A stretch of DNA of 64,000 bases, taken from assembly GCA_028641055.1 (NCBI GenBank), contig CM054061.1:55938993-56002992 (forward strand), read 5' to 3'. The position numbers and the translations under genes are program-made. This DNA comes from Alopecurus myosuroides. Taxonomy: Eukaryota > Streptophyta > Magnoliopsida > Poales > Poaceae. This document shows positions 32,019-43,997 of this stretch, piece by piece; positions within the stretch are counted from its first letter, which is position 1; each line of letters opens with the position of its first letter. The notes beneath the pieces were generated by a model. The model was given only the letters and a program-made list of their open reading frames with translations. It was not told the origin of the DNA and ran no database searches.

Positions 32019-35000
32019 TGTAACACCTAGGGTGTTACCTTTGGTAGAAAGTGTTTGTTTCCTTTTGCTTTGCATCACATGCATCACATGAGCATTGCAT
32101 TATGTTTTCAAAACAAATCAAAATTCAAAACAATTTAAACTTTCACCCCTTGCTCAAAAATTTCCAATTTTCAAACTTGCAAAACTAAATCACTCCTTTG
32201 TTTTTCAATAATTTGAAGTTGTTTTAATCCAATTGCTTGTTAATAAAATTTTCCCTGTTATCAAAACCCTAATGGAAAAATTAAATTTCAAATCATTTTC
32301 AATCATAATGGGCATGATCCAATTATGGTTCAAACCACTAAAATTTTGCAAACAATTAAAATTCAATAATTGTTTTATTAAGTGTTGAGTTCATTGAATA
32401 AAAATTGATTGAAAATCAACTCCTTATGATTACTAATGGAAATTCAAATCCCAATTTAAAAAGTCCCATTAATAATTCAAAGTTTGAACCACAATGCTAA
32501 CATTTGCTTTTAATTATAGTTTGCAACTTAATAAAATCAACTATCAAGTAAATACCCCAAACTCTATGGAAAAAAAATTCACTTAACAACTTAAATTCCA
32601 ATTAAGCTTTCAAACTTGTGCAATAATGATAGCTTTTGCTTTCTTTTCTGTTTTAAAAATTAATAAAAATAGTTCATAACATAAACCACCCCAAAACCCC
32701 TATCCTTTCTCTCTCTCCCTTTTATTTCTTTTTACAAAAAAAAAATCAAAAGGAAAATCCCAAAGGAGAGGGAACCAGCCCAACCCCTTTCTTTCCTTCC
32801 CCCCAAGCCCATCCCACTTCTGGCCCATACCCCCCTCTCTGTTTTGTCTTCTTCCTCGCGATGTCGTCATCTTCAGTACGAACGGCCACAGCACCCTCCG
32901 ATCACCTCCTCCCCCCTCCGGATGCTGCCGTACAAGCTCACCCACCACGATAAAACAAGCCTAGCCTCCCCCCTCGCTAACCCTAGAACCCTAGCGCCGC
33001 CAATTTTTCTCCTTTCTTCCTTCCTTCCTTCTGAACCCTGAACCGCACCACAACCTCCTGTCCACCGTCAGACATCGCCGCCGCCCCGACCACCACGGTC
33101 ACCTCGAGTCTGCCCCGTGGTGGGGAATAGAATCGCCGCGATCCAGGCTCCCTCCTCGTGTCCAGGGAGGGACACGAGGCGCACCCGTTCCGCCGCCCCG
33201 CTACCACGAAGCCGTCGCCTCCAGTCCGCCGGCTACCACCCCGACGCCACCATCCCTGCCTCCTGTTTCCGCGAGCAGCGCAGGTGACCATCCCCTTCCC
33301 CTCCTCCTGCTCCCATAGCCACTCACCAGCACCCTGCACATCACCAACCCGTCGCTCGCCGCGGTCAGTCGCTGCCTCGCCGCCGTTTATTCTTTCCGTC
33401 AGAGAACTGCAGGTTTTCTTGGGTTCAGTTAAGCCACGCACGGAGTACGCCCCACGCTCGCTCACACCCGATGCAGAAACGCACGCCTCGATGCACAGCG
33501 ACCCACGCGCAGCGAGCGGCACAGCAGATCGCCGGCGGGCGCTGTTGCTCCGTCCGGTTTCAGTACGCACGAACTGCACGGGATTCAGTTAAAAGTTCAG
33601 TAACAATCCCGCGAGTGCACCTCAAACCCCCACCCTACCTGTACCTGTTAACGAACCGCAAGCCAGCGCACTGGCTAGCACCCCTGGCGCGCGCCCCCTA
33701 GGTCCCGAGATCGATCCCTCTCGGCCGCGCCAAGGGGCCCTTTTTTCCATTTTCTTCCGCGAGCCCGGCCCCACCCGTCATACGCTCCCTGTGCCACCTC
33801 AGCTGCCACCCACGCACAGTCAGCGCCACCATGGCGTGGACCCACTGGTCATCCAGTGCGAGTAGCCAAGCCACGGTGCCAAAAAAAAAATTCTACCCCC
33901 TGTTTTTTTTTCTTTTTTTCAGAAGTGTTTAATAACCCAAAAATTCAAATAGCTATAACTTTTAATTTATAAATCCAAATCACACAAACTTTATATGTAT
34001 CCCACTCCAAATTTCCTGTACTTTCCAACTATGCCATTTGTTCCCTGTTTTGAAACTTCAAAATGCAATTTAAATTTGAATTCAAACAAATCAATTGCAA
34101 ATTTCTAAATTCAATAACTAATTCATTATTAATCCAATAAATGCAAATAAAATATGTTTTCCATACAATTTTGCATAACCTTTTCAAATATAATTTTTGT
34201 TTCCTGTTTTGAATAATTAAAATTGCCTAAATAATTTAATACTTGTTTAATTCATTTAAACTTGATAAAATCATAACTTGCTCACAATAAAATAATTTTG
34301 AACATGCAAAATATGTTTTCAAACCATCAAAGTGTGAACTTTTCAAATGTGAGTTTGAATTTATGCTTTGAACAAATAAAAATTCAATTAAATTCAAACT
34401 TGTTTTAAATTCATTTAAAACTTGTTTAATATTGTTTAATTCATAATTAAATTACCCTAATTCCAATTTCAATATTTGAAACATGGAATCCACCCAAAAT
34501 TTTGTGTTCTAATCAAATATGAACTTTGTTATCTGTTTTGAACAATTTAACTTGCTGAAAACAACAATTGTTTGTGTGACACTCTTAAGGAACCAAAATT
34601 TTCTAACTTAATAAATAAATTTCTAAAATTGGTAAACCTTAATTTCCAACTGGTTCTATTGTTGTTATTTTGTTGATTTCCTCATCCATGCATCATGCTA
34701 ATCCACCCTCACCTGTTGATTAGTAGGAAAACAATTGTTTCAACCATAATTCATGGGCTTTTCATATGCAACTCAAATTGCATATGGGTCCATTTAAATC
34801 TGTTTATCCTGTCAACTAGTTTACCTTGATGCATCTTTAAACCTGTCATGCATCCATATCTTGATCATGCTGGATCTTTTGCCGTAGTAGTAATTGTTGC
34901 ATCCGGTGTTTGTTCGAGGTTCGTTGCTTCTTCCCGGATAGGAAGTTGAGTTGATGTGAGCAACGACAAGTTCTGCTACCTTGCGGGATCTCAGGCAAGT

Positions 35001-36588
35001 ATACTCACTTGCTGCCAAATGGATGCCTTTCATCACTTGTTACCGATACTCTCCGTTGTTCTGTTCTGCTAGCCTTAGTAGTAGTTGTTTCTGTTACGAA
35101 CCTATCACATGAATCCTTTAACCCTGATATTGCCTCACCTCCACACCTATAACCATTGCTTGTGCCCGTGTCTTACTAGCATGATTAGGTTGTTTTGCTC
35201 GAGTCTGTTACCCGTTACTTTCTGTTATTACTTCATTATGTTCTGGGGGCTCGATGTTTAATCAATCAATCATGCTAATGTTACTATTAATAATAATTTG
35301 ATGATAAGGCACCGGCAGGAGGCCCTTTGTGGTTTTGAGGCCTGCTAGTGTCGACCCTAATAGGAAAAGGGTCTTGTCTACTGATCCATGATGAGCGCAC
35401 TACCCGCATGTGGGAAGCGAGTATGGGCGCCCCCCTCAATTTGACTCGATTCGCATCTCGTCCAAATCGCCTCATTTAGTTCGGGTTTTCCATTTGCTGC
35501 ATGCATGATCTTGCTAGCCCTTGGATCCCGGGTGGAACTTTCGTAGTCGGCATATAGGAGGACACGTTCTTAGAGTGCTATGAGGGTCCATTTTGTTCTG
35601 GGCTCGATTAGCCGTGCGCCTAAGGTGCTTTGGGCTTGATGCGAAGAAGAGTTGAGTTGTGTAGAGTACCTCGCTTGGTGGGTTAGCTCCCCATCTGGCG
35701 GGTTATTCTTGCGTGTACGGCCAAATTGGTGCAACCCTGCAGGGATAATCTTCTCGAGAAGCCGTGTTTTCCGCGGTTATGGATTACTTGGTGAAAGTAC
35801 TGGCTAACAAGTACTCAGGACAACTTAAACCTAATGATAACAATCCTTCACCCAATGATTATCAACTTGACTAGTAATAGGCTTATTGACACAATAATCT
35901 GAACCATCATTATTTCAACTGTGTGAGTTATCCTCGGATTGCTTCTTTGGATAAAGGGGCGAGATCCAGGATGGGTTTGTTTGGATTTACTTTCAGTTGG
36001 TTACGATACTCGATCTTATCTTCTTTCTGTTAGCCGGAAGTTGTAGTATCTCTCTGTAGTTGGTTAGTGCAGCCTGCTGTCGCTTATTTGCAATAACCCC
36101 TTCCTTTCCGTTGATCCTAAAGTATTTGTATCTTGTGATGACTGGCTACGCCGGTAACTTGTGAGTATGGGTTTTATCCCCCTTGCCAGTACTTAACCGT
36201 ACTGACCCACGAATCTCTTTCGTGGCTGCATATTCAATATTGCAGTCAACAGGTTTGAAGTCTGACGACGTTAGCTTGGGAATCCCTCCGGCTTGGCCTG
36301 GGCAGGGATTGGACGCTCTCGGTTATCTTCAGGACTCTTAGTCCAATTTGGATCTTGTCCGTAGCCGGACGCTATGTTGTTTCTTCTGCTGTTATTTGGA
36401 TCTTTGTAATGTATCAGTTGTAACCCTGGCTCGTTTGAGTCATCTTGTATCTATCTGTTTCTGTTGTAATTGTGGAATATTCGTGACTATGGTAATGATT
36501 ATCACAAGTGGCAACCTGGAATCGGTTATTATGTGGATTTTGGCGGGAATGCTGAAATCTGCATAGTGCCCGATCTCGGGGCGTCACA
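32019..36588 (+). repeat. 3' LTR of the LARD-like element
   Basis: 4,570 bp and almost identical to the 5' LTR at an offset of 5,057 bp. It carries an extra TCGGGTTTTCCATTTG near 35481 and a handful of substitutions. Confidence 0.92.
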
Positions 36589-36593
36589 CCGCC

Positions 36594-37753
36594 ACCTCCG
36601 CAAGCACGAGGCATGGGCGCTGTATCGGGCGGGCTATCCGTGCACGCCCGATATGCGCGTCCCAAGCGCCGCCGCCGGACAAACACGGTCGCAACTCAGC
36701 GTCGGTGGGGTCCCCGTGCCCCCCATCCCCTCCACCGACGCGGAGTTCAGGCAGGCCATCGACGAGGTCCTCGAGGGCTGACGCCAGACGAGGCCGCGCG
36801 GCTGCGTTGGAGGCCGCATGGCAACGACGCGTTCTGGTGGCAGGAGCTTCAACGCCGCCACGACGAGGACATCGCCGCCGAGGGCAACAATCGCCCTGTC
36901 GAGGGCCGCGCCAACGGCATCGGCCGCAAGCAGTGGTGGGGAGGCCAGCACCGCACGCTCGAATGGGTGCTGGACTACATCGACGCCGGCAACGAGCCCC
37001 GGCTGCAGATGCCCCGCCCGCCCGCACCTCCTCCTCCTTCGGCGCAGCGTCTCTTTTCCTAACCCCTCCCCTTCTCAACTCCGGGTGCCCTGCCCCCAGG
37101 TGCAGTGGCGGCGCCCGGCGCATCGGTGAGCCGCGCCAGCGACCCACCGCAGTCTTCGACCGCGTCGTGCGCCCGAAGACGGAGGCGGCGGAGGACGACG
37201 AGTGGCCCTACATGAAGGCCGCGGAGGAGCTCTCGCTCAACACCCTCCAACCGGTCGCCGACGACTGGAGCCTGCGCGACATCACCGAGGAGGAGCTGGA
37301 GCTCCAGCGCCGGCTCCTCGCCGAGGCGGAGCATCGAAAGGCGCAATGCGAGCAGGAAGCCGCTGCCAATGCGGCCCGCCGCCGCGTCCCTCCTTCGCCG
37401 CAGGCGAAGGAGGTGCCCTACGTCGTCCTCGACCCCGACATCGATGACGAAGCCGAGTTCCAGCGCGCCCTGGCGGTGAGCAGGTGGGGTGACGCCGGCG
37501 CAGGCCCGAGCGACCCGTATTGGAGGTGCCCTACGTCGTCCTCGACCCCGACAGCGATGACGAAGCCGAGTTCCAGTGCGCCCTGGCGGTGAGCAGGTGG
37601 GGTGACGCCGGCGCAGGCCCGAGCGACCCGCATTGCCGCGACCCCGGCGCAAGGTCGAGCAGGTGGGACGCCGACAGCTCGGACGACGACGACGACGGCG
37701 GGGACGACTACGACTACAGCCAGACGACCGCGGCGAGCCACGGCCTACAGTAG
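36594..37753 (+). pseudogene. Transposon-borne UIM-like protein, split and frameshifted
   Basis: The start lies left of the nested element at 26913 (MSSYDEAAAANGWRRR) and the frame resumes at 36594 (HLRKHEAWALYRAGYP) once the nested element and one CCGCC copy are skipped. Further blocks are STDAEFRQAIDEVLEG, then after a one-base shift near 36776 LTPDEAARLRW and WWQELQRRHDEDIAAEG, then after another shift DEWPYMKAAEELSLNTLQP and ITEEELELQRRLLAEAEHR. Near 37440-37485 DDEAEFQRALAVSRWGD fits the ubiquitin-interacting-motif pattern (acidic run, hydrophobic, x-x, Ala, x3, Ser). A 113 bp tandem duplication repeats this part out of frame. The end is acidic (SSDDDDDGGDDYDY). Family unknown; currently not translatable as one protein. 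Confidence 0.55.
37410..37635 (+). repeat. 113 bp tandem duplication of the UIM-like segment
   Basis: Units begin at 37410 and 37523, both starting GAGGTGCCCTACGTCGTCCT, and differ at only about three positions. Because 113 is not a multiple of three, the second unit lies in another frame. High identity implies a recent duplication. Confidence 0.9.
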
Positions 37754-38458
37754 ACGTAGTTAGGGCTTTTATGTTTTTTTATGTTCTTAGTTAAATTTCT
37801 GTCAAAATCTATGAATTTGCATCGAATCTATGAATTTGCGTCGAATCTACGTTTTTGAAATAATTTGGGCCGAGGGTTAGGCTGGGGGGCGACTGGAAAC
37901 CGTGCACCGCCCAGGTTCCAGATTAGCGCCGTTTGGCGCCGCGGCGGCACCAAAATAGCGGCGTTTTGGGCCCGGGGGGCGACACGGCTGGAGATGCCCT
38001 AAGAAATCTAAAATCGAGCTTGGTTACAATTATCGGGGAGGTAATGCGAGTACTTTTGGTACCTCCCCGCTGAATATTTTAGACCGTTGATTAAAGAGGT
38101 AATTAAATGTAAGTTTATTCGATCAAACGTCTTAGCTCGTGTTCCAGGCCTCCGACCAGCGATACAAAAGCAAAGCCCGAGGTCCCTGCCGTAACGCTGC
38201 GCCATCCCGTGCCACTCGGGTTTTTTGTTTCTCTCTCCTAGGGCTCGGGCGACTCTCATGGCGACGGCCGGCCTCTAGGGTTTGAAACTCCGTTTGGGTT
38301 GCTCTCGTTGAGGGCGAGCTCGCTAACTTCGTCTCCTCTCCTCTCCTCTCCTGTCTGCCCTAGGAAATTACCTACCTTTTCCTCTCCGACTCGGGACGAT
38401 GACGGGGCGCTCTTAGCTCGCTACCCATCCTTGGTCGGCTGTTTGGGATCGGCGGTGA

Positions 38459-39826
38459 TTGACGATGACGGGCATGGGAGAAGGCAGTGGCGGTGGCGAT
38501 TCTAGGGCTTTGGCCCCCAAGGATGGTGCGGAGGATGTGCATGCTGCTGGTTTGGATCGCCGAGCATCGACGGCGGAAGGGGGCAATGGATCTGAGGAGG
38601 TTTCGGAGATGATGGGAAAACTCCGTCTGACGGCAGCAGAGGCGGCTGCGGGGGTTCTTGACGACATTGTTGATGACACGCCCGTCCACTCCCGGTGGGC
38701 TCTCGTTGGCAAGGTCCTCGCCCCCAATACCCTTCATATTAGCACGATCGCCGCGGCACTACGGCCGGCTTGGGGCAACCCGAGAGGTCTTTTCCTGAAT
38801 CCAGCGGGCGACAACCTCTTCATCGCGGAGTTTGGCACGAAGGGGGACAAGACTAGGGTTCTTGGTGGACCACCGTGGGTGGTTGGCAAACATGCAGTTT
38901 TGCTGCGTGAATTCAATCCAGATTTCAAGCCTAAGGACATGGTTTTCAATGGACTGAAGATATGGGCTAGAATCATTAATCTGCCCTTTGGTGACATGCA
39001 CAAGAAACATGGTGAAATCATCGCTAAGTCACTGGGGATTGCGGGGAGTGTTCCCATGGTGGACTGTGATACCTCAGGCAGATGTTGGGGTAGCTACATG
39101 CGTGTTCGCGTGGAAGTAGACGTTGATAAACCGCTTCTGCGGGGAGTTACCGTATTTTCTAAACGCCGGAACATAACAGATTGGTTCGATGTTCAATATG
39201 AACATCTGCCGTTTTACTGTTTCTCATGTGGGATCATTGGGCATTCCTCTATGGAGTGCAAGGACCCAGGGGAGAGAGATACGGAAGGGAGGCTTCCGTA
39301 TGCTGTGGAGCGTTTATGTGCTGTGGATGAGAGGAAGAAGAAACCTACGGGAGGTAGGTCATCGGGGGACTCCATGTCGGAGGAGCAGCGACCCACCCAA
39401 CAGCACATGTATACCAAATCTGCTCATTCAGGAGCGAAAGGAAACTCAACAAAACGGGGGGAGGAACCGAAGGTTTCCTCGCTAGTGAAGAAAACAAAAT
39501 AGTCTCGTGCACGTGGTGGTGCAGCTAAACCCACTTCGGGTCAAGGCAAGGGCAAGGGCCCTGTGAAAGAAGGTGGAGGAACCCTTACGGTGGGTCAGAA
39601 GAGGAAGTCACAGCCGGTTTACAAACCAAAATCCATGCCACCTGAAGTTGAGGTGGCTAATGATCTGGCTCTAGTGGTTAGTACACGAGGTACAGGTGGT
39701 GTGCAAACATCTGATCTTTCAGGTGAGGACCAAAGCAATGATTCTAATAAGAAGTTGAGGATGAACAATGAAGAACGATCGGCGGATCAGGCGGGACCTG
39801 TGGAACAGGCCCGCCAGACGCGATGA
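38459..39826 (+). pseudogene. LINE ORF1, RNA-binding protein with CCHC knuckle, one stop
   Basis: The frame is 455 codons if the TAG at 39500-39502 is ignored; upstream of it 347 codons are open. The N-terminal half carries the plant LINE DUF4283-type domain (ALVGKVLAPNTLHI, LFIAEFGTKGDKTRVLGGPPW, GLKIWARIINLPFG). A CX2CX4HX4C knuckle (CFSCGIIGHSSMEC) lies at residues 254-267. The remainder is Lys- and Gly-rich. The protein coats LINE RNA. The start at 38459 gives the longest frame and follows the UTR. Confidence 0.85.
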
Positions 39827-42800
39827 TTTACCTATGCTGGAACTATCGCGGGCTTGGGACAGACGCGACAGTGGGAGAGCTTCGCTGGTTAGTGAAGACA
39901 CATCGTCCTACCCTCCTCTTTTTATCTGAGACAAAGATGAGGGATGACAAAGTTCGTAATTTTATGTGGTCACTTGGTTATTCTGGTTGCTTTGCTGCCA
40001 GCTCAGTGGGTTCGAGTGGCGGCTTATGCCTTTTTTGGTTGTCATCTGTATCAGTCTCCATCCAAGGGTTTAATAACCGATGTATTGATGTGTTGATCAA
40101 CAAGGATGGAGGCAGTGAATGGCGTACAACCTTTGTATATGTAGAACCAAGACGTGAGCTTCGGCATGTGTGTTGAGAGTTGCTCCGATCTATTCGTAGG
40201 ACTTGGAATGGCCCGTGGATCTGCTGTGGGGACTTTAACGAAGTCCTATGCCAGGATGAACAGATGGGTCCGAGTGAGAGGACTGAAAAGCAGATGGAGG
40301 CATTCCGGGAGTGTCTACAGGACTGTAATTTAGTGGATCTGGGGTTCGAGGGACCAAAATTCACTTGGTCTAACAGGCAAGATGCCAACTCCAATGTGAG
40401 TATGCGGCTTGATAGGGCAGTGGCCAACGGTGCTTTTAACCAGATGTTTGCGGATTGTAGTGTCACTAATTTAATTACTACATCTTCGGACCACTATGCT
40501 CTATTGATTTCGCTTACCAGTTGTGTTCGAGGCAGCAGGCCAGTACCGGTATCGAATGGCTTTAAATATGAAGCAATGTGGCGAAGGTCCCCCGAGTACA
40601 AGGCCTTGCTAGAGAAGGAATGGATTGCTGCGGGTGATGGCTTTGGATCGTTGGCCTCTACGTGGGAGACTCTCAACCGGGTGGCACCAAAGCTGAAAGA
40701 TTGGGGGCGGGCCACCTTTGGGTCTGTTCATAAGCAAATCAAAAAACTCGAGCAACAACTTTTCTATCTAAGAGGGCGTCCTCTGAATGATGAGACTATC
40801 AAGGAAGAACGCGAGGTGGAGACCAAATTATGTGATCTTTTCGAATGTGAAGAAATAATGGCAAGACAGCGATCCCGAGTGGATTGGCTCCGGGAGGATG
40901 ATCGTAATACCTCGTTCTTCCATGCCAAAGCGTCTGCTCGTCAGCGTACCAATAAAATCTCATCTATTGTTCGAGAAGATGGAACTGTATGTGATTCACA
41001 AGAAGGAATTAAAGGTATGGTTCATGATTTCTATGAACATCTTTTTTCGGCTGATTCTTGTGACTCGATTGATGCAGTCCTCCAAGTCATTCCCAATAAG
41101 GTTTCATCGGAGATGAATGCTGATCTATGTAAACCGTATTCGGATGATGAGATTGGGGCTGCACTTTTCCAAATGGGTCCAACTAAGGCCCCGGGACCTG
41201 ATGGTTTCCTGGCACTTTTCTATCAGACTCATTGGGATTTTTCAGAGATGAAATATGCAAGGCTGTCAGGAGTTTTCTTGAAGGGGGAGAAATACCGGAG
41301 GGATTGTGTGACTCCATCATAGTGTTGATCCCCAAAGTGGCAAAACCGAAACATCTAAAAAATTTCAGACCAATAAGCCTTTGCAATGTTCTCTACAAGA
41401 TAGCCTCCAAAGTCTTGGCAAATAGGCTCAAGGTGATTTTGCCTGACATCATATCTGAGCATCAGAGCGCTTTTGTCCCAGGGAGGCTGATCACAGATAA
41501 TGCTTTAATAGCCTATGAATGCTTGCACACCATCCGTAACCAACAGGCCAAAACTCCCTTCTTTGCGCTGAAGATCGACATGATGAAAGCGTATGGCAGG
41601 GTGGAATGGAATTACCTGCACGGTTGTCTGAGTAAGCTCGGTTTTGACCCCTCATGGATACAGGTGGTGATGAGGTGTGTCACGTGTGTTCGATATGCTG
41701 TCCGTGTTAATGGGGAGCTAACAGAAACAGTTGTACCATCTAGGGGTATTCGACAAGGGGATCCCATTAGCCCCTACCTATTTCTCTTATGCACTGAAGG
41801 ACTGTCATGCTTGTTAAAACAGAAGGAGGACCGAGGTGAGATCTATGGTATTCGCAATGGTAGACTCGGCCCTTCTATATCCCACTTACTGTTTGCAGAT
41901 GACAGCATTTTCTTTGCGAGGAGTGATAATAGGAGTGTGCAATCTCTTTTCGGTACCCTCAGGTTATATTGTAATGGTTCAGGCCAACAAATAAACCTGG
42001 AGAAATCCTCTGTCTTCTTTGGTCACCGTTGCTCTGACCATGTGAAGAATTTCGTGAAGCAGAAGTTGGAGGTTCAGAATGAGGCACTTAAAGAATTTTA
42101 TCTTGGGTTGCCTACTTCAGTTGGAAGGTCCACTACGACTACTTTCAACTTTATTATTGACAAAATATTGAAATACCTGAACGGTTTGTGTGGTAGACCT
42201 ATGTACAGAGCTGGTAATGAAACTCTTTTGAAGGCAGTGGTCCAAGCTATTCCTATTTTTGTCATGAGTTGTTTCCAATTACCCTCTGCTATTTGTGATA
42301 AAATCAAATCCATTATTGCTAACCGATGGTGGGGAGCAGAGGGGGGAAAAAAGAAGATACACTAGAGGTCCTGGCCATGGCTGTCATCTCCTAAACTCTT
42401 GGGAGGCATGGGTTTTCGAGACATTGGTCTCTTTAATCAAGCAATGTTGGCCAAGCAGGGGTGGCGTTTGCTCACAACCCCGGATTCTCTCTGTGCTCGA
42501 GTTTTGAAAGGGAGATACTTCCCGGAGTCCGATTTTTGGCATGCTACTACACCATCATCGGCATCATATACCTGGAGGAGCATTATGCATGGGAGGGTTT
42601 TATTGCTCAAGGGTGTGAGATGGGGCATTGCCAATGGAAGATCAATCAGAATTACACAGGATAACTGGATCCCAAAATTCCCTCCGGATCAATTACAGTG
42701 TGGGTCACCTATCCCGGACCAGGCGACTGTTAATTACCTGCTCGATGATGAGGGAGTGGAGTGGAACCACGAGAATGTTGAGGCATTTTTTGAACCAGCA

Positions 42801-43952
42801 GTGGCGAAACAAATTCTTCAACTTCCAATATCTTTGCATGAGGAGAGGGATTTTGCGTGCTGGCCATTTACACGGCAGGGGGTTTATACAGTTCGATCTG
42901 GATACAATTTCGCCCGGTCTGCTGGTTTCGTGAAGTGGCGGAGCTGCACGGGTAATGGCATTAGTTCAAACTGGCTCAACTTGGAGAAGCAGTGGAAGGT
43001 GCTTTGGAAGATTTCGGCGCCGGGCAAAATGAAGATAAACCTCTGGAGGTTTGCTCACAATTGTCTTCCAAGTGGTGTCCAGCTGAGTCGAAGGAAAGTG
43101 CCCAATACGGGGCCTTGCATTTTCTGCAATCGTATCGAGGACATTGGTCATGCTCTACTCTCATGCCAGTTCGCACGGATGGTATGGAGGGAGGTGAAGA
43201 TGTGCGTTCCAATGGTGCTCCGAAGGAAGGACTTTGGAACTCCGCTGCAATGGCTGTTTGATTTCCTGGGACGAGCGTCAGACCTACAGGCAACTACGCT
43301 TGCTGTGACATTCTGGCATATTTGGGAGGCAAGGAATCAACTACGTGAAACCTGCGAGAAACCTAGCCCGACTCGTACCTGTGCCAAGATTGTGGCTTAT
43401 GTGGATCTAATTTTTGCGGAGAAAAAGAATGGAGGTGGGGGGAGAACTCCAGTTCAGTACCATCCCACCTTGGTGCTCCCAGCCTCTACCGATGTGGTGG
43501 TTTTCTACTCCGATGCGGCGATCTCTGAAGCAAATGACTGCTTGGGGGCCGGTATCGTGGTTACTGACTACAAGGGTACTTTTACTATGGCTTGTCGCCA
43601 CAAGTTCCATGGAGTAAGGCCCCCGGAGGAAGCCGAGGCGTTGGTCCTAAGGCGAGCCGTTGAGCTTGCGCGGGAGAGGGGCTTTGACAAAGTTATCTTT
43701 GCTACGGATTGTTTGTCGTTGGTGCAGCGTCTGAACTCCACTCTTATGGACAGATCATCTGTGGGCATAATAGTGCATGGCATCAAGTCTATCACCAATC
43801 TCTTCACCATGGCGTCGTTCGTCCATGTGAAGCGTGGCCTCAATTTATCAGCTCATCTGTTAGCTAAATCAGCTTTATCTACGAACTCTAGTGAGGTTTC
43901 TTTAACTGTTCCAGATTGTATCTCTGGATCCTTTTGTAATGCTGTCTCTTAA
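39823..43952 (+). pseudogene. LINE ORF2: endonuclease, RT, zinc finger, RNase H
   Basis: Domain order: APE-type endonuclease (39823-40500; LSETKM, GDFNEVL, SDHYAL), RT (about 41290-42200; FRPISLCNVLYKI, LKIDMMKAYGRVEW, RQGDPISPYLF, LLFADDSIFF intact), zf-RVT (about 42980-43190; KINLWRFAHNCLPS, CIFC-x-H-x-C), and RNase H (43490-43900; FYSDAAI, EEAEALVLRRAVELA, FATDCLSLV). Lesions: TGA at 40174-40176 and TAG at 42363-42365, each where family members have Trp, and a frameshift near 41250 that moves RT into another frame. Catalytic residues of both endonuclease and RT are retained. It would perform target-primed reverse transcription if intact. Confidence 0.9.
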
Positions 43953-43997
43953 TCAATGAAGTGTGGTTTAATGTCAAAAAAAAAGAGCCCGAGGTCC

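Larger units (their letters stand above)
26962..36588 (+). mobile_element. Large-LTR, almost empty retrotransposon (LARD-like)
   Basis: 9,627 bp flanked by the perfect duplication CCGCC (26957-26961 and 36589-36593). LTRs are 26962-31517 (4,556 bp) and 32019-36588 (4,570 bp), beginning TGTAACACC and ending GGGGCGTCACA. The internal region is only 501 bp, with an iMet primer site but no coding sequence. LTRs are nearly identical; the main difference is a 16 bp segment present near 35481 and absent near 30424. This fits a large retrotransposon derivative such as the Sukkula type known from barley, but with a much shorter interior. It must be mobilised by proteins from other elements. The insertion is young. 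Confidence 0.9.
26416..37999 (+). mobile_element. DNA transposon, PIF/Harbinger-type ends, carries a non-transposase ORF
   Basis: The left tip GGGCATCTCCAGTCG is inverted at the right tip CGGCTGGAGATGCCC, and TAA flanks both sides (26413-26415 and 38000-38002). The tips and 3 bp TAA duplication point to the PIF/Harbinger superfamily. Without the nested LTR element the transposon is about 1.95 kb. No transposase blocks are present; instead it holds an unfamiliar protein-coding region (26913-26961 plus 36594-37753). A 20-base C run lies at 26432-26451. It is thus non-autonomous, and either it captured a gene or its family normally carries this ORF. Confidence 0.75.
38186..43985 (+). mobile_element. 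Near full-length L1-type LINE
   Basis: 5.8 kb, bounded by the 12 bp target duplication AGCCCGAGGTCC (38174-38185 and 43986-43997), with a 9-base A-run at 43976-43984. A 5' UTR of about 273 bp contains a (CTCCT)n run (38331-38353). ORF1 (38459-39826) and ORF2 (39823-43952) overlap as ATGA, which suggests stop-restart translation. Three in-frame stops and one frameshift are the only lesions seen, so it is a fairly young copy. The RNase H domain at the end of ORF2 is shared with the LINE tail at 7090-8097. Confidence 0.92.

Noticed and set aside
36705..37592. 295-codon plus-strand ORF as a single protein
   Set aside because: Its first half is an out-of-frame reading of the transposon ORF (Pro/Arg-rich nonsense); only the part from about 37160 matches the expected protein.
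26413..38002. CACTA-type transposon
   Set aside because: The tips are GGGCATCTCC, not CACTA, and the duplication is 3 bp TAA, which fits PIF/Harbinger.
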